In this document: positions 7,375 to 16,505 of the stretch, piece after piece
Layout of the letters: the number at the start of each line of letters is the position of its first letter
Position numbering within the stretch: the first letter of the stretch is position 1
Assembly (NCBI RefSeq): GCF_000802155.2
Contig: NZ_JQGJ02000001.1
Coordinates: 620,001-684,000, forward strand
From: Pseudomonas frederiksbergensis
Lineage (GTDB): Bacteria; Pseudomonadota; Gammaproteobacteria; Pseudomonadales; Pseudomonadaceae
Reading direction: 5' to 3'
DNA length: 64,000 bases
Program-made: the position numbers and the translations under genes
Notes under the pieces: generated by a model
The model's database searches: none
What the model saw: the letters and a program-made list of their open reading frames with translations, nothing else
Told to the model about the DNA's origin: nothing

Positions 7375-9835
7375 GGGCGAACGTCCTCAGCAAATCCGCC
7401 GGTTGCGTACGGTACAACGCGTACAGCGGCCAGGCCGATGCCAGCAGCGTGGCGAACATTGCCAGGCCCAGCAACTGCGCCAACTGCATCGGAAAAAGCC
7501 GTAATGGCAGGCGCCAGCCAAAGGCCTGCACGTTGATGACTGCGTCCAGGCACCAAGCCAGGGCGATGCCCAGCGGCAAGGCCAGCAGCAGCGTCAACAG
7601 CGCCAGCAGCCAGGTCTGGCCGAGGTTGAGCAGCATCAACTGTCGCCGCGTTATCCCCAATGCCCATAGCGGCGCCAACTGGCTGAGGCGACTCTGGCTC
7701 TGGGTCAGCAAGCTGATGAACAACGCGACGCCCGCCACCGCCAGGGTCAGGCTGTTGAGTGCCGCCGTGGCGGCAAAAGTGCGTTCGAACACCTGGGTTG
7801 ACCATCCCTTGAGCCGCGCCTGGTCGACGATCCGGTTGTCATCGAGGTTGAAGCGCGCCTGCAACGCCGTCAGCAATCGGGGAATCGCCGCCGGCTCGAT
7901 GCGCAGGTTGAAGCGATTCGGTGTCAACTGCGGCCAGTGCGCGCGCAGATGTCCGGCATTGATCAGTACATGGCCCTTGGGGTTGCCGTAGTCGGCATAA
8001 ATCCCGACGATGCGAGGCCTCCAAGGACCTTGCGGAGTCGGCAGGGTCACTCGATCGCCGATCCGCACCTTCAGGCGCCGGGCCAGTTGCTCGCTGAGCA
8101 TCAGCGTGTCTGCACCGGCCAGTTGTTCCCACGCTTGATCCCCTGCGGCCTCCAGCAAAGGCCAATGCTGACGATAGGACGGATGATCGACGATGCCGTA
8201 GATGTCGGTCGGCCAACCTTGCAACGGGATCGACACTTGCCAGTTGGGCAACACGGCAGTGACGGAGGGTTGCTGGCTGAGCCAGTCATGCAGTTCGGCC
8301 GCCTGGGTCGGGGTTTGCGGGTTGATGTACAGCTCGGCGGTCAGTCGCTGTTCGAGCCAGTCACTGAACGTCTGGCGAAACCCCGCCGTCATGCTGCCGG
8401 CGCCAATGTTCGCCGCCAACGCCAGGAGCAAGGCCATCAGCGCCAGGCTCAGCGTCGGCAATTGTTGACGGCAATCGGCGACAAACCACTGGCCGAGCAC
8501 CGAACGGCTGCGGCGCAACAGTAAATTCAGTACGCCGTTGAGCAACACCGGCAAGGCCAAGGCCGCGCCCAGCAACAGTGCGGTCATCAGGACAAAACCG
8601 CTCGCCAGGCTGTCGCCCCAGGCCAACGCCGAGGCGGCGACCAGCGCGGCCAACAGCGCCACCCCACCCTGGCGCCGCAACCATCGCGCGTGGGCCTGGT
8701 GCCAGGCCTGGGGATTGGCCAGGGCCAGCAGCGGCAGGCGAGCGGCGCGCAACAGGCTCTGGGCTCCGGCCAACAGCGCACCAAGCAAGCCCAGGCCAAT
8801 TGCGCCCAGCCACCACCAAGGGCTGAGGTTCAATTGCCCCGGCACTTCGGCGCCGTACAAACCTCGAAGGCTCGCCGCGACGTCGGGCAATAGCAGGCTG
8901 GCCAACCAACACCCACTGAGCACGCCGGCCATCGCGCCCACTAACGCCAACGCGCCCAACTCCAGCACCAGGCTGCTGATCAGCACCCGCGCGCTGACGC
9001 CGCAGGCTCGCAGGGTTCGCAGCAGACCGCGACGTTGTTCCAGGGCAAGGCCAATGGCGGCGTGGACGATGAACAGGCCCACCACAAAGGATAAAAACCC
9101 CAGAGCGTCGAGATTCAAGTGGAAGCTCTCGGTCAAGCGCGACAGGTTGTTTTCATCCTCGGCGCGCTTGAATTGGAGCAAGCCATTGAAGGCCTTTGGC
9201 AAGACAGCGGTGTAGCTGTCAGGCAATACCAAGCGCGAAAGCTGATCCGGCAACCCGAGCAGTGCCTGAGCAAAACCGATGTCCATCAGCAGCACGCCGG
9301 GGGCCATGTCCGGCTGCACGTGCAAGGGCGGCAAAGGCTGGCCATCGGCAGTGCGGGGCCTGTCGCCTTCCTTCAGTCCCAGGGCCTGTAATGTTTGCGG
9401 GGCAATCCAGGTGTGGCCAGTGCCGGTGAAGAACTCCACCACCTCGCCAATCTCTCGCGCCTGCCCCGCCACCGCCGAGCCCGGCGGCAGCGACACCGGG
9501 TCGATGCCCATCAATTGCAGGCGTTGGTCTTCGTGCCCCAACAGCGTCACTCGCGCCTGCAATACCGGCGACACGGGCCAGCCCTGGCGACGCAGGTCGA
9601 TGAACCATTGCTGCGCGAATGTGCCGCCGCCGGGAGCACTCAGGCTGGCCTGGGGTTCGCCGCCGATCAGTTGGCTGGCGCGGGCGTAGCTGTCACGGGC
9701 CTGGCTGTTCAACGCCTGCACACCGGTCAGCAGACTGGTGGCGAGCCAAAGCCCGGTCAGTACACTGAAAAACTGCACCGGGTGCCGACGCCAATGACTG
9801 AGCAGCGCCTTGAGCGTCTGGCGAAAGATCATCAC
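7364..9835 (-). CDS. FtsX/MacB-type ABC permease, AttF/AttG-like, 823 aa
   Basis: Large permease with two FtsX-like halves. There is an N-terminal membrane helix (about 18-38) and a periplasmic domain to about 230. Clusters of transmembrane helices fall at about 240-430, then again from 455, where a second helix is followed by another periplasmic domain, and three C-terminal helices lie at about 695-810. This is the MacB/LolC topology with a duplicated core. It overlaps the ATPase gene by four bases (ATGA) and the lipocalin gene by 11, so the three are co-translated. It probably extracts a lipid or hydrophobic molecule from the inner membrane rather than importing solutes. Confidence 0.85.
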   Translation of the reverse strand: MMIFRQTLKALLSHWRRHPVQFFSVLTGLWLATSLLTGVQALNSQARDSYARASQLIGGEPQASLSAPGGGTFAQQWFIDLRRQGWPVSPVLQARVTLLGHEDQRLQLMGIDPVSLPPGSAVAGQAREIGEVVEFFTGTGHTWIAPQTLQALGLKEGDRPRTADGQPLPPLHVQPDMAPGVLLMDIGFAQALLGLPDQLSRLVLPDSYTAVLPKAFNGLLQFKRAEDENNLSRLTESFHLNLDALGFLSFVVGLFIVHAAIGLALEQRRGLLRTLRACGVSARVLISSLVLELGALALVGAMAGVLSGCWLASLLLPDVAASLRGLYGAEVPGQLNLSPWWWLGAIGLGLLGALLAGAQSLLRAARLPLLALANPQAWHQAHARWLRRQGGVALLAALVAASALAWGDSLASGFVLMTALLLGAALALPVLLNGVLNLLLRRSRSVLGQWFVADCRQQLPTLSLALMALLLALAANIGAGSMTAGFRQTFSDWLEQRLTAELYINPQTPTQAAELHDWLSQQPSVTAVLPNWQVSIPLQGWPTDIYGIVDHPSYRQHWPLLEAAGDQAWEQLAGADTLMLSEQLARRLKVRIGDRVTLPTPQGPWRPRIVGIYADYGNPKGHVLINAGHLRAHWPQLTPNRFNLRIEPAAIPRLLTALQARFNLDDNRIVDQARLKGWSTQVFERTFAATAALNSLTLAVAGVALFISLLTQSQSRLSQLAPLWALGITRRQLMLLNLGQTWLLALLTLLLALPLGIALAWCLDAVINVQAFGWRLPLRLFPMQLAQLLGLAMFATLLASAWPLYALYRTQPADLLRTFAHED

Positions 9836-10500
9836 CCCTGGGCCGCCTCTGCCAGGCGCCCGCCTTGCAACACCACCCGATGGGCCAGGCGCGCCGCCAC
9901 CCGCTGACTGTGCGTGACCATCAACAGGCTGGTCGGACTGCCGTCGAGCAACTCCAGCAGCAGTCGCAGCACCTCGTCGCTGGTGGCTTCGTCGAGACTG
10001 CCGGTGGGTTCATCGGCCAACAGCAGCGGCGGACGCGAAGCCAAGGCCCTGCCCAAGGCGACTCGTTGTTGCTGCCCGCCGGACAACTGCTCGGGATACC
10101 GCCGCAGCAGATCCGAAAGCCCGAGCCGCTGCACCAGATGCCCTTGCCAGCCTGCGTCAAAACGGCCACACAGGCGCGCCTGGAACGCCAGGTTGTCTTC
10201 CACCGGCAAGCTGCTGATCAGGTTGAACTGCTGGAATACCAGGCCGATTTCCGTGCGCCGCCAGTTCGCCAACTGGTGTTCGCTCATACCGTCGAGCCGA
10301 TACCCGCCGCTGCGAATACTGCCGCGATCGACTTTATCCAGGCCGGCGACCAAGTGCAGCAAGGTGCTCTTGCCGCTGCCTGACTCCCCCATCAACGCCA
10401 GGCTGCTGCCGGGGGGCAACGTCAGGTCGACGCCCTGCAAGACCGGCAGCGGGCCTTGGGGCGTGGCGTAGCTTTTGAAGACGTTACGGACTTCCAGCAT
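9832..10500 (-). CDS. LolD-like ABC transporter ATPase, AttE-like
   Basis: A 222-residue ATPase that powers the adjoining FtsX-type permease. Walker A is GESGSGKST (about 38-46), followed by a Q-loop (VFQQFNLI), the signature LSGGQQQR and Walker B LLLADEPTG. It begins with MLEVRNVFKSY, typical of LolD/MacB-class ATPases. First gene of the Att-like operon and coupled to the next gene by an ATGA overlap. Confidence 0.88.
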   Translation of the reverse strand: MLEVRNVFKSYATPQGPLPVLQGVDLTLPPGSSLALMGESGSGKSTLLHLVAGLDKVDRGSIRSGGYRLDGMSEHQLANWRRTEIGLVFQQFNLISSLPVEDNLAFQARLCGRFDAGWQGHLVQRLGLSDLLRRYPEQLSGGQQQRVALGRALASRPPLLLADEPTGSLDEATSDEVLRLLLELLDGSPTSLLMVTHSQRVAARLAHRVVLQGGRLAEAAQG

Positions 10501-10612
10501 GGGGGCACTCGGCAGATCGGCGAAGGCGACAGAATAGCGGAGGTTGAGCGGCTGTGAGAGTTCCAGGAAATATCCGGTTCCCGGTATTGGTCCGTCATTG
10601 TCGAGCCGTTCA

Positions 10613-12310
10613 TCACTTGCCCGTCGCCACTTGCGCCTTCACGGGCCCCGGCGTAACGATGCTGCCCAGGTCGATGTGCTTCCAGGCTGGCTTGGCCCCC
10701 AGTCGTGCATTGAAGCGGTAATTGAAGGTGAAGTCGTCTTCGGTGGGCTCGCTCAAGGGTTTTCCATATCGCGCCACGACCGCCGCCGGGTCGTAGCCCA
10801 TCAATGCCAGCAGCGTCGGGAAGATGTTGTAGTGACTGGAGCGGTCCTTGTTCTGCGCCCAGGCGCGGGGCCAATCCAGGGTGCGCAATTGACTGCCCTG
10901 GATGACCACCAGCGGCACCAGCCCTTCCTCTTCCACCGGGTCCCCGCCGCAGTGCGTATTGAGCCCGGGATTGCCACGCTCATGCAGGTCCTGGCCATGG
11001 TCGGAGGTGTAGATCAGCACGGCATTCTGGAGGTTGCCTTGTTGGAACAGGCGCTGGAAAAACTCGCCGACGTTCCACAGCAGTGTGTTCTGGTAAGCAT
11101 TGCGATACAGCTGCCAATCATCCTGCCGGCCATTGAAGCCGTCGCGCTTGCCGGTGTCGGCCACGTCCTGGAACTGTCCGCGGGGCAAGGCCGGACGGTA
11201 GGTCATGAAGGCATCGGGATATTTGTCGTGGACCGGAAAATGCGCGCCCACTTTATTCACCACTACCAGCTCTGCCCGGTCATTGTTCAGCAGCTTGGCC
11301 AACTGCGCCGCGGCTGCCATGTCGCGGTCCAGCACGCGGACCTGGTCGAATTGAATGAACTGGTCGATGTCCTGTTTTTCCAGCTCGGTCATCAGGTTCT
11401 GCAAGTTGCCGCCGGTGCGCTGGGCATCGATATAGACCGTGCGCATGCCGGCGCCATGGGCGTACTGCCAGATCGACGGCTGCGTGCTGTTGATGCGCAT
11501 GTAGTCAGCCCGCGTACCGCCATAACGCAGGGTGACGTTGGTGTCGGCACTGCAATTGGCGATGGAGGCGGCGTAGCCGTAGTTGAAGATTTCCACACCG
11601 GGCGGCGGTGTCTTGAGACCACTGGCCACACCGGACGGGGTGTTTATATCTAGGTAATTGCCACCGATGCTTTCGTCGATGATCAATACGATATCGTGCC
11701 CGATCACAGACGATTGCCGCAGCAGGCTGACGGGCTCTCGGGCGCCGACCGTGTTGTGCAACGCCTCGTAGGTAAACAGGTTCAGGTAGGCCAGCGGCGT
11801 GTACATGATCGGTAAACCACGGGCGCCCTCACCCGCCCTTGCGAACAGCACGCCACTGAGCAGCAATACCCCGAACAACGGCGCGGCGACCGGTACATAA
11901 CCGGGCAATGGCAGCCGCCGCCGTGGTTTCAGGCCGATGCCCAGCAACAGCAAGAGGCCCCCCGCCATCGCGCTGAAAATCACCTCGCGATACTGATACG
12001 CCGCCTCCTGGATAAACCCACCCGAATACACCAGCGATACGAACTGGCTGTAGGTCAGGTAGCTGTCGGTCACCCGGGTGTACACCTCGAAGAAAACCGC
12101 CGAGGCAAACATCGCCAATGCGAACAGATGCCGCACCAGCGCCTGGCGAATGTAGGCGCCCATCCACAACGCAAGCAGCAGCGCAACGAACATTGCGCCG
12201 AACAACACCGTTGCAAAGCTGAAACCCAGCGCCGCAAGACGCTCCAGGTAATAGTCATGTCCCCTGAACAGGTACAGCAACAACAGCGCTTCCTTGAGGT
12301 ATCGGCTCAT
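10613..12310 (-). CDS. Membrane sulfatase-family enzyme (phospho-group transferase-like)
   Basis: A 565-residue protein with about five N-terminal membrane helices (roughly 27-50, 58-77, 108-127, 140-160) and a periplasmic sulfatase/alkaline phosphatase-fold domain from about 200. Metal-site candidates are DES in VLIIDESIGG and DHG in YTSDHGQDL; HCGGDP follows soon after. The nucleophile is probably the Thr or Ser in ANCSADTNVTL. This is the EptA/CptA/OpgE architecture, enzymes that add phosphoethanolamine or phosphoglycerol to envelope glycans. It is divergent from the exopolysaccharide operon, which hints that it might decorate that polymer. This is inference. Confidence 0.82.
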   Translation of the reverse strand: MSRYLKEALLLLYLFRGHDYYLERLAALGFSFATVLFGAMFVALLLALWMGAYIRQALVRHLFALAMFASAVFFEVYTRVTDSYLTYSQFVSLVYSGGFIQEAAYQYREVIFSAMAGGLLLLLGIGLKPRRRLPLPGYVPVAAPLFGVLLLSGVLFARAGEGARGLPIMYTPLAYLNLFTYEALHNTVGAREPVSLLRQSSVIGHDIVLIIDESIGGNYLDINTPSGVASGLKTPPPGVEIFNYGYAASIANCSADTNVTLRYGGTRADYMRINSTQPSIWQYAHGAGMRTVYIDAQRTGGNLQNLMTELEKQDIDQFIQFDQVRVLDRDMAAAAQLAKLLNNDRAELVVVNKVGAHFPVHDKYPDAFMTYRPALPRGQFQDVADTGKRDGFNGRQDDWQLYRNAYQNTLLWNVGEFFQRLFQQGNLQNAVLIYTSDHGQDLHERGNPGLNTHCGGDPVEEEGLVPLVVIQGSQLRTLDWPRAWAQNKDRSSHYNIFPTLLALMGYDPAAVVARYGKPLSEPTEDDFTFNYRFNARLGAKPAWKHIDLGSIVTPGPVKAQVATGK

Positions 12311-12686
12311 GTGTTTCCCGGCGGCGGCGCGACGTGGTGAAGGGGTTGTTTCTGCACACTAGCAGCGAGTTTGCAAAGCGCAAGAAAGAGGACGAACGGC
12401 CAGAGCGTCAAAAAAAAGTTAGCCCAAAAGTGACACTTTTTACCTGTCTAAAATGGTAAAAACTATGGATATATACCGTTCATCGCTTAGATAAAATTGG
12501 ATCCAACCCAATAAACAGGGGACTTATCCAATCCAGTCAATAACTTGATATCAGAACGCCCCACTTCCTAATTTTTGTTAACACTGACAACTGTCATTTT
12601 GCTGACACGCTTTTCTGAAGCTGCGCTATACCCCTCTAAACAGTGTCATCCAAGTTACATCAACCGGTTTACGAGGCGCGCCTAAG
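12311..12686. promoter_or_regulatory. AT-rich divergent promoter region of the exopolysaccharide operon
   Basis: This 376-base gap separates the sulfatase-like gene from ugd and is much more AT-rich than its surroundings. It contains five copies of TGACA/TGTCA: 12431-12435, 12585-12589, 12592-12596, 12603-12607 and 12644-12648. The second and third form a TGACA-AC-TGTCA dyad. A weak sigma-70-like pair, CTGACA (12602-12607) and TATACC (12627-12632) with 19-base spacing, could drive ugd. A FleQ-like box is listed separately. Confidence 0.6.
12536..12549 (+). promoter_or_regulatory. Candidate FleQ-binding box
   Basis: GTCAATAACTTGAT matches the FleQ consensus from the P. aeruginosa pel promoter (GTCAATAAATTGAC, as I recall it) at 12 of 14 positions. 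FleQ represses or activates exopolysaccharide genes depending on c-di-GMP. It lies about 138 bases before the ugd start. Binding is not proven. Confidence 0.45.
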
Positions 12687-14045
12687 ATGGACGTGAGCGT
12701 ATTTGGTACGGGGTATGTTGGGTTGATCCAAGCGGCTGCGTTGGCCGACGTGGGTCACCGGGTTTTATGCGTCGATATCGACCCGAACAAGATCCGTCAG
12801 CTGCAACAAGCCGTACCGCCCATCAGCGAGCCGGGGTTGTCCGGATTGCTCGAAGACAACCTCAAGGCCGGACGGTTGTCGTTCAGCTGCCAAGCCAGCG
12901 ATGCGGTCAACCATGGCGAACTGATCTTCATCGCCGTTGGCACGCCCGCCGACGAAGACGGTTCAGCGGACCTCAGCCATGTGCTGGCGGTCACCCGGCA
13001 GATCGCCGACTTCATGGACAGTGACCGCACCCTGATCATCAAGTCGACCGTGCCGGTCGGGACGGCCGACAAAGTCGCCGAATGCGCCCGCCAGGCGCTG
13101 GCTCGACGGGGCCTGAAACAGCTGAACGTGCGCGTGGTGTCCAATCCCGAATTCCTCAAGGAAGGCAGCGCCCTTGCCGATTGCCTGCGCCCGGACCGGA
13201 TCATCATCGGCACCAGCGATCAGGTGGCGCGGGATCAGATGAGCGAGCTCTACGCGCCGTTCTGCCGCAACCACGAAAAACTGATGTTCATGGACAACCG
13301 CAGCGCGGAGCTGACCAAGTATGCCGCCAATGCCATGCTCGCCACCCGCATCAGTTTCATGAACGAACTGGCCAACCTCACCGAACGCCTGGGCGCCGAC
13401 ATCGAAGCGGTGCGCAAGGGCATCGGCTCGGACCCACGCATAGGCTATCACTTCATCTACCCGGGCTGCGGCTTCGGCGGCTCTTGCTTCCCCAAGGACC
13501 TGCGCGCCCTGCTGCACACCGCCGAACAAAGCGGCATGCCCCTGCGCCTGCTGCGCAGCGTCACCGATGTGAACGACAGCCAGCGGCACATTCTTTTCGA
13601 AAAACTGGCGCAGCAGTTCCCTGGCGAGTTGGCCGGCAAATCGATCGCCATCTGGGGCCTGGCCTTCAAGCCCAACACCGACGACATGCGCGAAGCCCCG
13701 AGCCGCTACCTGATGGAAGCGCTCTGGCGCGAAGGCGCGCGCGTCCAGGCCTATGACCCGGAAGCCATGTCCGAATGCCGGCGTCTCTACGGTTATCGCA
13801 AAGACCTGAACCTGTGCGCCACCCGCGACGACACGCTGGAGGACGCCGATGCCCTGGTGATCTGCACCGAATGGAAGAACTTTCGCGTGGTGGATTTCGA
13901 CCTGCTGGCGAGCAAGCTGCGCGCCCGGGTCATCATCGACGGCCGCAATCTGTACAACCCCGAACACCTGGCCGCCGCCGGGCTGCTGTACCGCGGCATC
14001 GGCCTGCGGCACACCGTGCCCAGCGCACCGGGGCCACAAGCGTGA
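12687..14045 (+). CDS. ugd: UDP-glucose 6-dehydrogenase
   Basis: Oxidises UDP-glucose to UDP-glucuronate using two NAD. The 452 residues include the Rossmann motif GTGYVGL at the N-terminus, the catalytic Cys in GCGFGGSCFPKD (about 260-271) and a C-terminal UDP-binding domain (GLAFKPNTDDMREAPS). It is the first gene of the exopolysaccharide operon and feeds the next gene with UDP-glucuronate. Its stop overlaps the GTG start of that gene (GTGA). Confidence 0.95.
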   Translation: MDVSVFGTGYVGLIQAAALADVGHRVLCVDIDPNKIRQLQQAVPPISEPGLSGLLEDNLKAGRLSFSCQASDAVNHGELIFIAVGTPADEDGSADLSHVLAVTRQIADFMDSDRTLIIKSTVPVGTADKVAECARQALARRGLKQLNVRVVSNPEFLKEGSALADCLRPDRIIIGTSDQVARDQMSELYAPFCRNHEKLMFMDNRSAELTKYAANAMLATRISFMNELANLTERLGADIEAVRKGIGSDPRIGYHFIYPGCGFGGSCFPKDLRALLHTAEQSGMPLRLLRSVTDVNDSQRHILFEKLAQQFPGELAGKSIAIWGLAFKPNTDDMREAPSRYLMEALWREGARVQAYDPEAMSECRRLYGYRKDLNLCATRDDTLEDADALVICTEWKNFRVVDFDLLASKLRARVIIDGRNLYNPEHLAAAGLLYRGIGLRHTVPSAPGPQA

Positions 14046-15097
14046 ACATCCTGGTGACCGGCGCGGCCGGTTTCATCGGAGCCCATTGCGTGTTGCGCTT
14101 GATGCGCGACGGCCACGACGTGTGCGGGCTGGATAACTTCAACGATTACTACGACCCGCAGCTCAAGCACGACCGCGTGGCGTGGGTGCAGGACCAGGTC
14201 GGCGAATTTCCCCTGGCGCGTATCGACCTCATCGACGCGTCGGCGATCGACGAACTGTTCCAGACCCATCGCCCGGACGTGGTGATTCACCTCGCCGCCC
14301 AGGCCGGTGTGCGCTACTCGCTGGAGAACCCCCGCGCCTACGTCGACAGCAACCTTTCCGGGTTCCTCAACATCCTGGAAAGTTGCCGCCGTCACCCGGT
14401 CAAGCACCTGATCTACGCCTCTTCCAGCTCGGTGTACGGCGCCAACCAGCGCACGCCCTATTCAGTGCAGGACGGCGTCGATCATCCGTTGTCGTTGTAC
14501 GCGGCGACCAAGAAGGCCAACGAATCGATGGCCCACAGCTACAGCCATCTGTTCGGCATCCCCTGCACCGGCCTGCGCTTCTTTACCGTGTACGGTCCCT
14601 GGGGTCGGCCGGACATGTCGCCGATCCAGTTCGCCAGCGCCATTGCCCAGGGCCAGGTCCTGCGGCTGTTCAACCACGGCGAGCACGCGCGCGACTTCAC
14701 CTACATCGATGACATCGTCGAGAGCATCGCCCGGCTGATCGAACGCCCACCCCAGCCATCACCGCAGTGGGATCGCGAGCAACCGGATCCGGCCAGCAGC
14801 CTGGCACCGTGGCGCCTCTACAACATCGGCGGCCAGCACCCGGTGGCCTTGCGTACCTACGTGGCGCTCTTGGAAAAACACCTGGGCCGCACCGCCCGGA
14901 TCGAGCTGCTGCCCCTGCAGCCGGGGGACGTGCTCAACACCTGCGCCGATGCCAGCGACTTGGCCCGGGCCACCGGTTTCCAGCCCCGCATCGAACTGGA
15001 CGACGGCCTGGGTCGCTTCGTCGACTGGTTCCTCGATTACTACGCGCCCCCCATCCACACGCCGCTTGCGGCCGAATCTCAGCGGAGGAGTCTATGA
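14042..15097 (+). CDS. UDP-glucuronate 4-epimerase-like SDR
   Basis: A 351-residue extended short-chain dehydrogenase with NAD motif GAAGFIG (residues 7-13) and catalytic YAATK. The early LDNFNDYYDPQLK segment and the RFFTVYGPWGRPDM segment are hallmarks of UDP-glucuronate 4-epimerases. It should make UDP-galacturonate from the product of the previous gene, so the polymer probably contains uronic acid. The start is a GTG overlapping the ugd stop. The end overlaps the next start by ATGA. Confidence 0.9.
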   Translation: MNILVTGAAGFIGAHCVLRLMRDGHDVCGLDNFNDYYDPQLKHDRVAWVQDQVGEFPLARIDLIDASAIDELFQTHRPDVVIHLAAQAGVRYSLENPRAYVDSNLSGFLNILESCRRHPVKHLIYASSSSVYGANQRTPYSVQDGVDHPLSLYAATKKANESMAHSYSHLFGIPCTGLRFFTVYGPWGRPDMSPIQFASAIAQGQVLRLFNHGEHARDFTYIDDIVESIARLIERPPQPSPQWDREQPDPASSLAPWRLYNIGGQHPVALRTYVALLEKHLGRTARIELLPLQPGDVLNTCADASDLARATGFQPRIELDDGLGRFVDWFLDYYAPPIHTPLAAESQRRSL

Positions 15098-15840
15098 CCC
15101 GACATGAACAAGACATCGAGATCAGCGCCTTCGGGCGCGATAAACGCGTCGACCCCGAGCACCGTCGACGCCTCGACGCCGCCATTCACCGCCAGGGGCG
15201 TGGCTGGCTGACCGGTCGCGATGGCGGTCGGCCCTGGACGGTCTCGCGGACCAACCGGGTGGTGGCCGGCCTCGGCGCACTGGCGATCCTGGTGCTGCTC
15301 GCCCCGCTCCTGCTGGGCCTGGCATTGCTGATCAAGTTTTCCAGCCCTGGTCCGGTGCTGTTCGTGCAAAAACGCACCGGTTACCGCGGCCGTGTGTTCG
15401 GCATGTACAAGTTTCGCACCATGGTCGCCGATGCCGAAGCCCTGAAAGAGTCGCTGCGCCACCTCAACAAGCACGGCGCCGACGCCATCGACTTCAAGAT
15501 CGACAACGACCCGCGGATCACCCCCATCGGCCGGTTCCTGCGACGCAGCAGCCTCGATGAACTGCCGAACCTGATCAACGTAGTGACCGGCGACATGCGC
15601 CTGGTGGGCCCGCGGCCCACCTCGTTCAACGCCTATCGCTACAAGGACAACCATCTTGTGCGCCTGAGCATCTACCCCGGCCTGACCGGGCTGTGGCAGA
15701 TCTCCGGGCGCAGCAATATCGACTTCGACCAGCGCGTGGAACTGGACCTCAGCTACATCGCCGAGCAGAGCCTGCTGTTGGATTTGAAGATCCTGATGAT
15801 CACCCCCTTCAAAGTTTTCAGCGGCCACGGAGCGAGTTAA
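15094..15840 (+). CDS. Undecaprenyl-phosphate sugar-1-phosphate transferase (initiating, short form)
   Basis: Bacterial sugar transferase of the WcaJ/PssY type that loads the first sugar phosphate onto undecaprenyl phosphate. The 248 residues contain one membrane segment (about 55-80) and the catalytic domain with KFRTM, DPRITPIGRFLRRSSLDELP and LVGPRP. The four-helix N-terminal domain of WcaJ is missing, so it is a minimal enzyme with a 50-residue charged N-terminus. GGAGG precedes the ATG, which overlaps the previous stop. Confidence 0.92.
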   Translation: MTRHEQDIEISAFGRDKRVDPEHRRRLDAAIHRQGRGWLTGRDGGRPWTVSRTNRVVAGLGALAILVLLAPLLLGLALLIKFSSPGPVLFVQKRTGYRGRVFGMYKFRTMVADAEALKESLRHLNKHGADAIDFKIDNDPRITPIGRFLRRSSLDELPNLINVVTGDMRLVGPRPTSFNAYRYKDNHLVRLSIYPGLTGLWQISGRSNIDFDQRVELDLSYIAEQSLLLDLKILMITPFKVFSGHGAS

Positions 15841-16485
15841 ATGGACGGTTCGACGAATATCCTGACCATAGCCAGCCCGAGCGAGACCAACCTGACCTCG
15901 ACCGTGCTCGACCCGGATCTGCGGATCCTTCTCATGACAGCGGCCAACACCGGCACCGGAACGAGCACCAGCGCCATGGCGCTGGCCGCCCAACTGGCGC
16001 AGATGAGCAATGGCCGCGTACTGCTGGTGGACGCCAGCCAGTCGCCACGCAACCTCAGCCAGCAGCTCTCGCTGCAAAAAGAGCGCGGCTTCAGCGACCT
16101 GCTGTTCAACAGCCTCTCGCCACCGCTGTTGCAGGACTGCGTGGTGCAGGTCTCGAGCCTGCCCTTCGACGTGCTGCCCCATGGTCGGCTCGGCCACAAC
16201 GCCGAACGCCTGAGCCCCGAGCGACTGCGCCCGCTGTTCAGGCAACTGGCCGCGCAGTACCGCTTCGTGGTGATCGATGCCGACGCGGTGTATTCGGCCA
16301 CCGACACCCTGGTGATCAGCACCCAGGTTGATGGCGTGGTGCTGGTGGTACGCGGCGAAGACACTCGCTGGGAAGTGGCCCAGGCCACCCGACAACGGCT
16401 GGTCCAGGCCGGCGCGAAAGTCGTCGGCAGCGTGTTCAATCGCCGCAAGTACTACATGCCCAAATGGCTCTACAACAACCTGTAA
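15841..16485 (+). CDS. CpsD/Wzc-like P-loop protein with degenerate Walker A
   Basis: A 214-residue protein aligned with the cytoplasmic ATPase part of bacterial tyrosine kinases (CpsD/CapB). The Walker A region reads TGTGTST where GxGKST is expected, so the essential Lys is Thr. The other motifs survive only roughly (VLLVDAS and FVVIDAD). The C-terminus has just YYMPKWLY and no long tyrosine cluster. It is directly upstream of the Wza-like and kinase-less Wzc-like genes, so it probably acts as a non-catalytic partner of the co-polymerase. Starts right after the preceding stop codon. Confidence 0.8.
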   Translation: MDGSTNILTIASPSETNLTSTVLDPDLRILLMTAANTGTGTSTSAMALAAQLAQMSNGRVLLVDASQSPRNLSQQLSLQKERGFSDLLFNSLSPPLLQDCVVQVSSLPFDVLPHGRLGHNAERLSPERLRPLFRQLAAQYRFVVIDADAVYSATDTLVISTQVDGVVLVVRGEDTRWEVAQATRQRLVQAGAKVVGSVFNRRKYYMPKWLYNNL

Positions 16486-16505
16486 GCGCGCAAAAGGAAG
16501 ACGAG

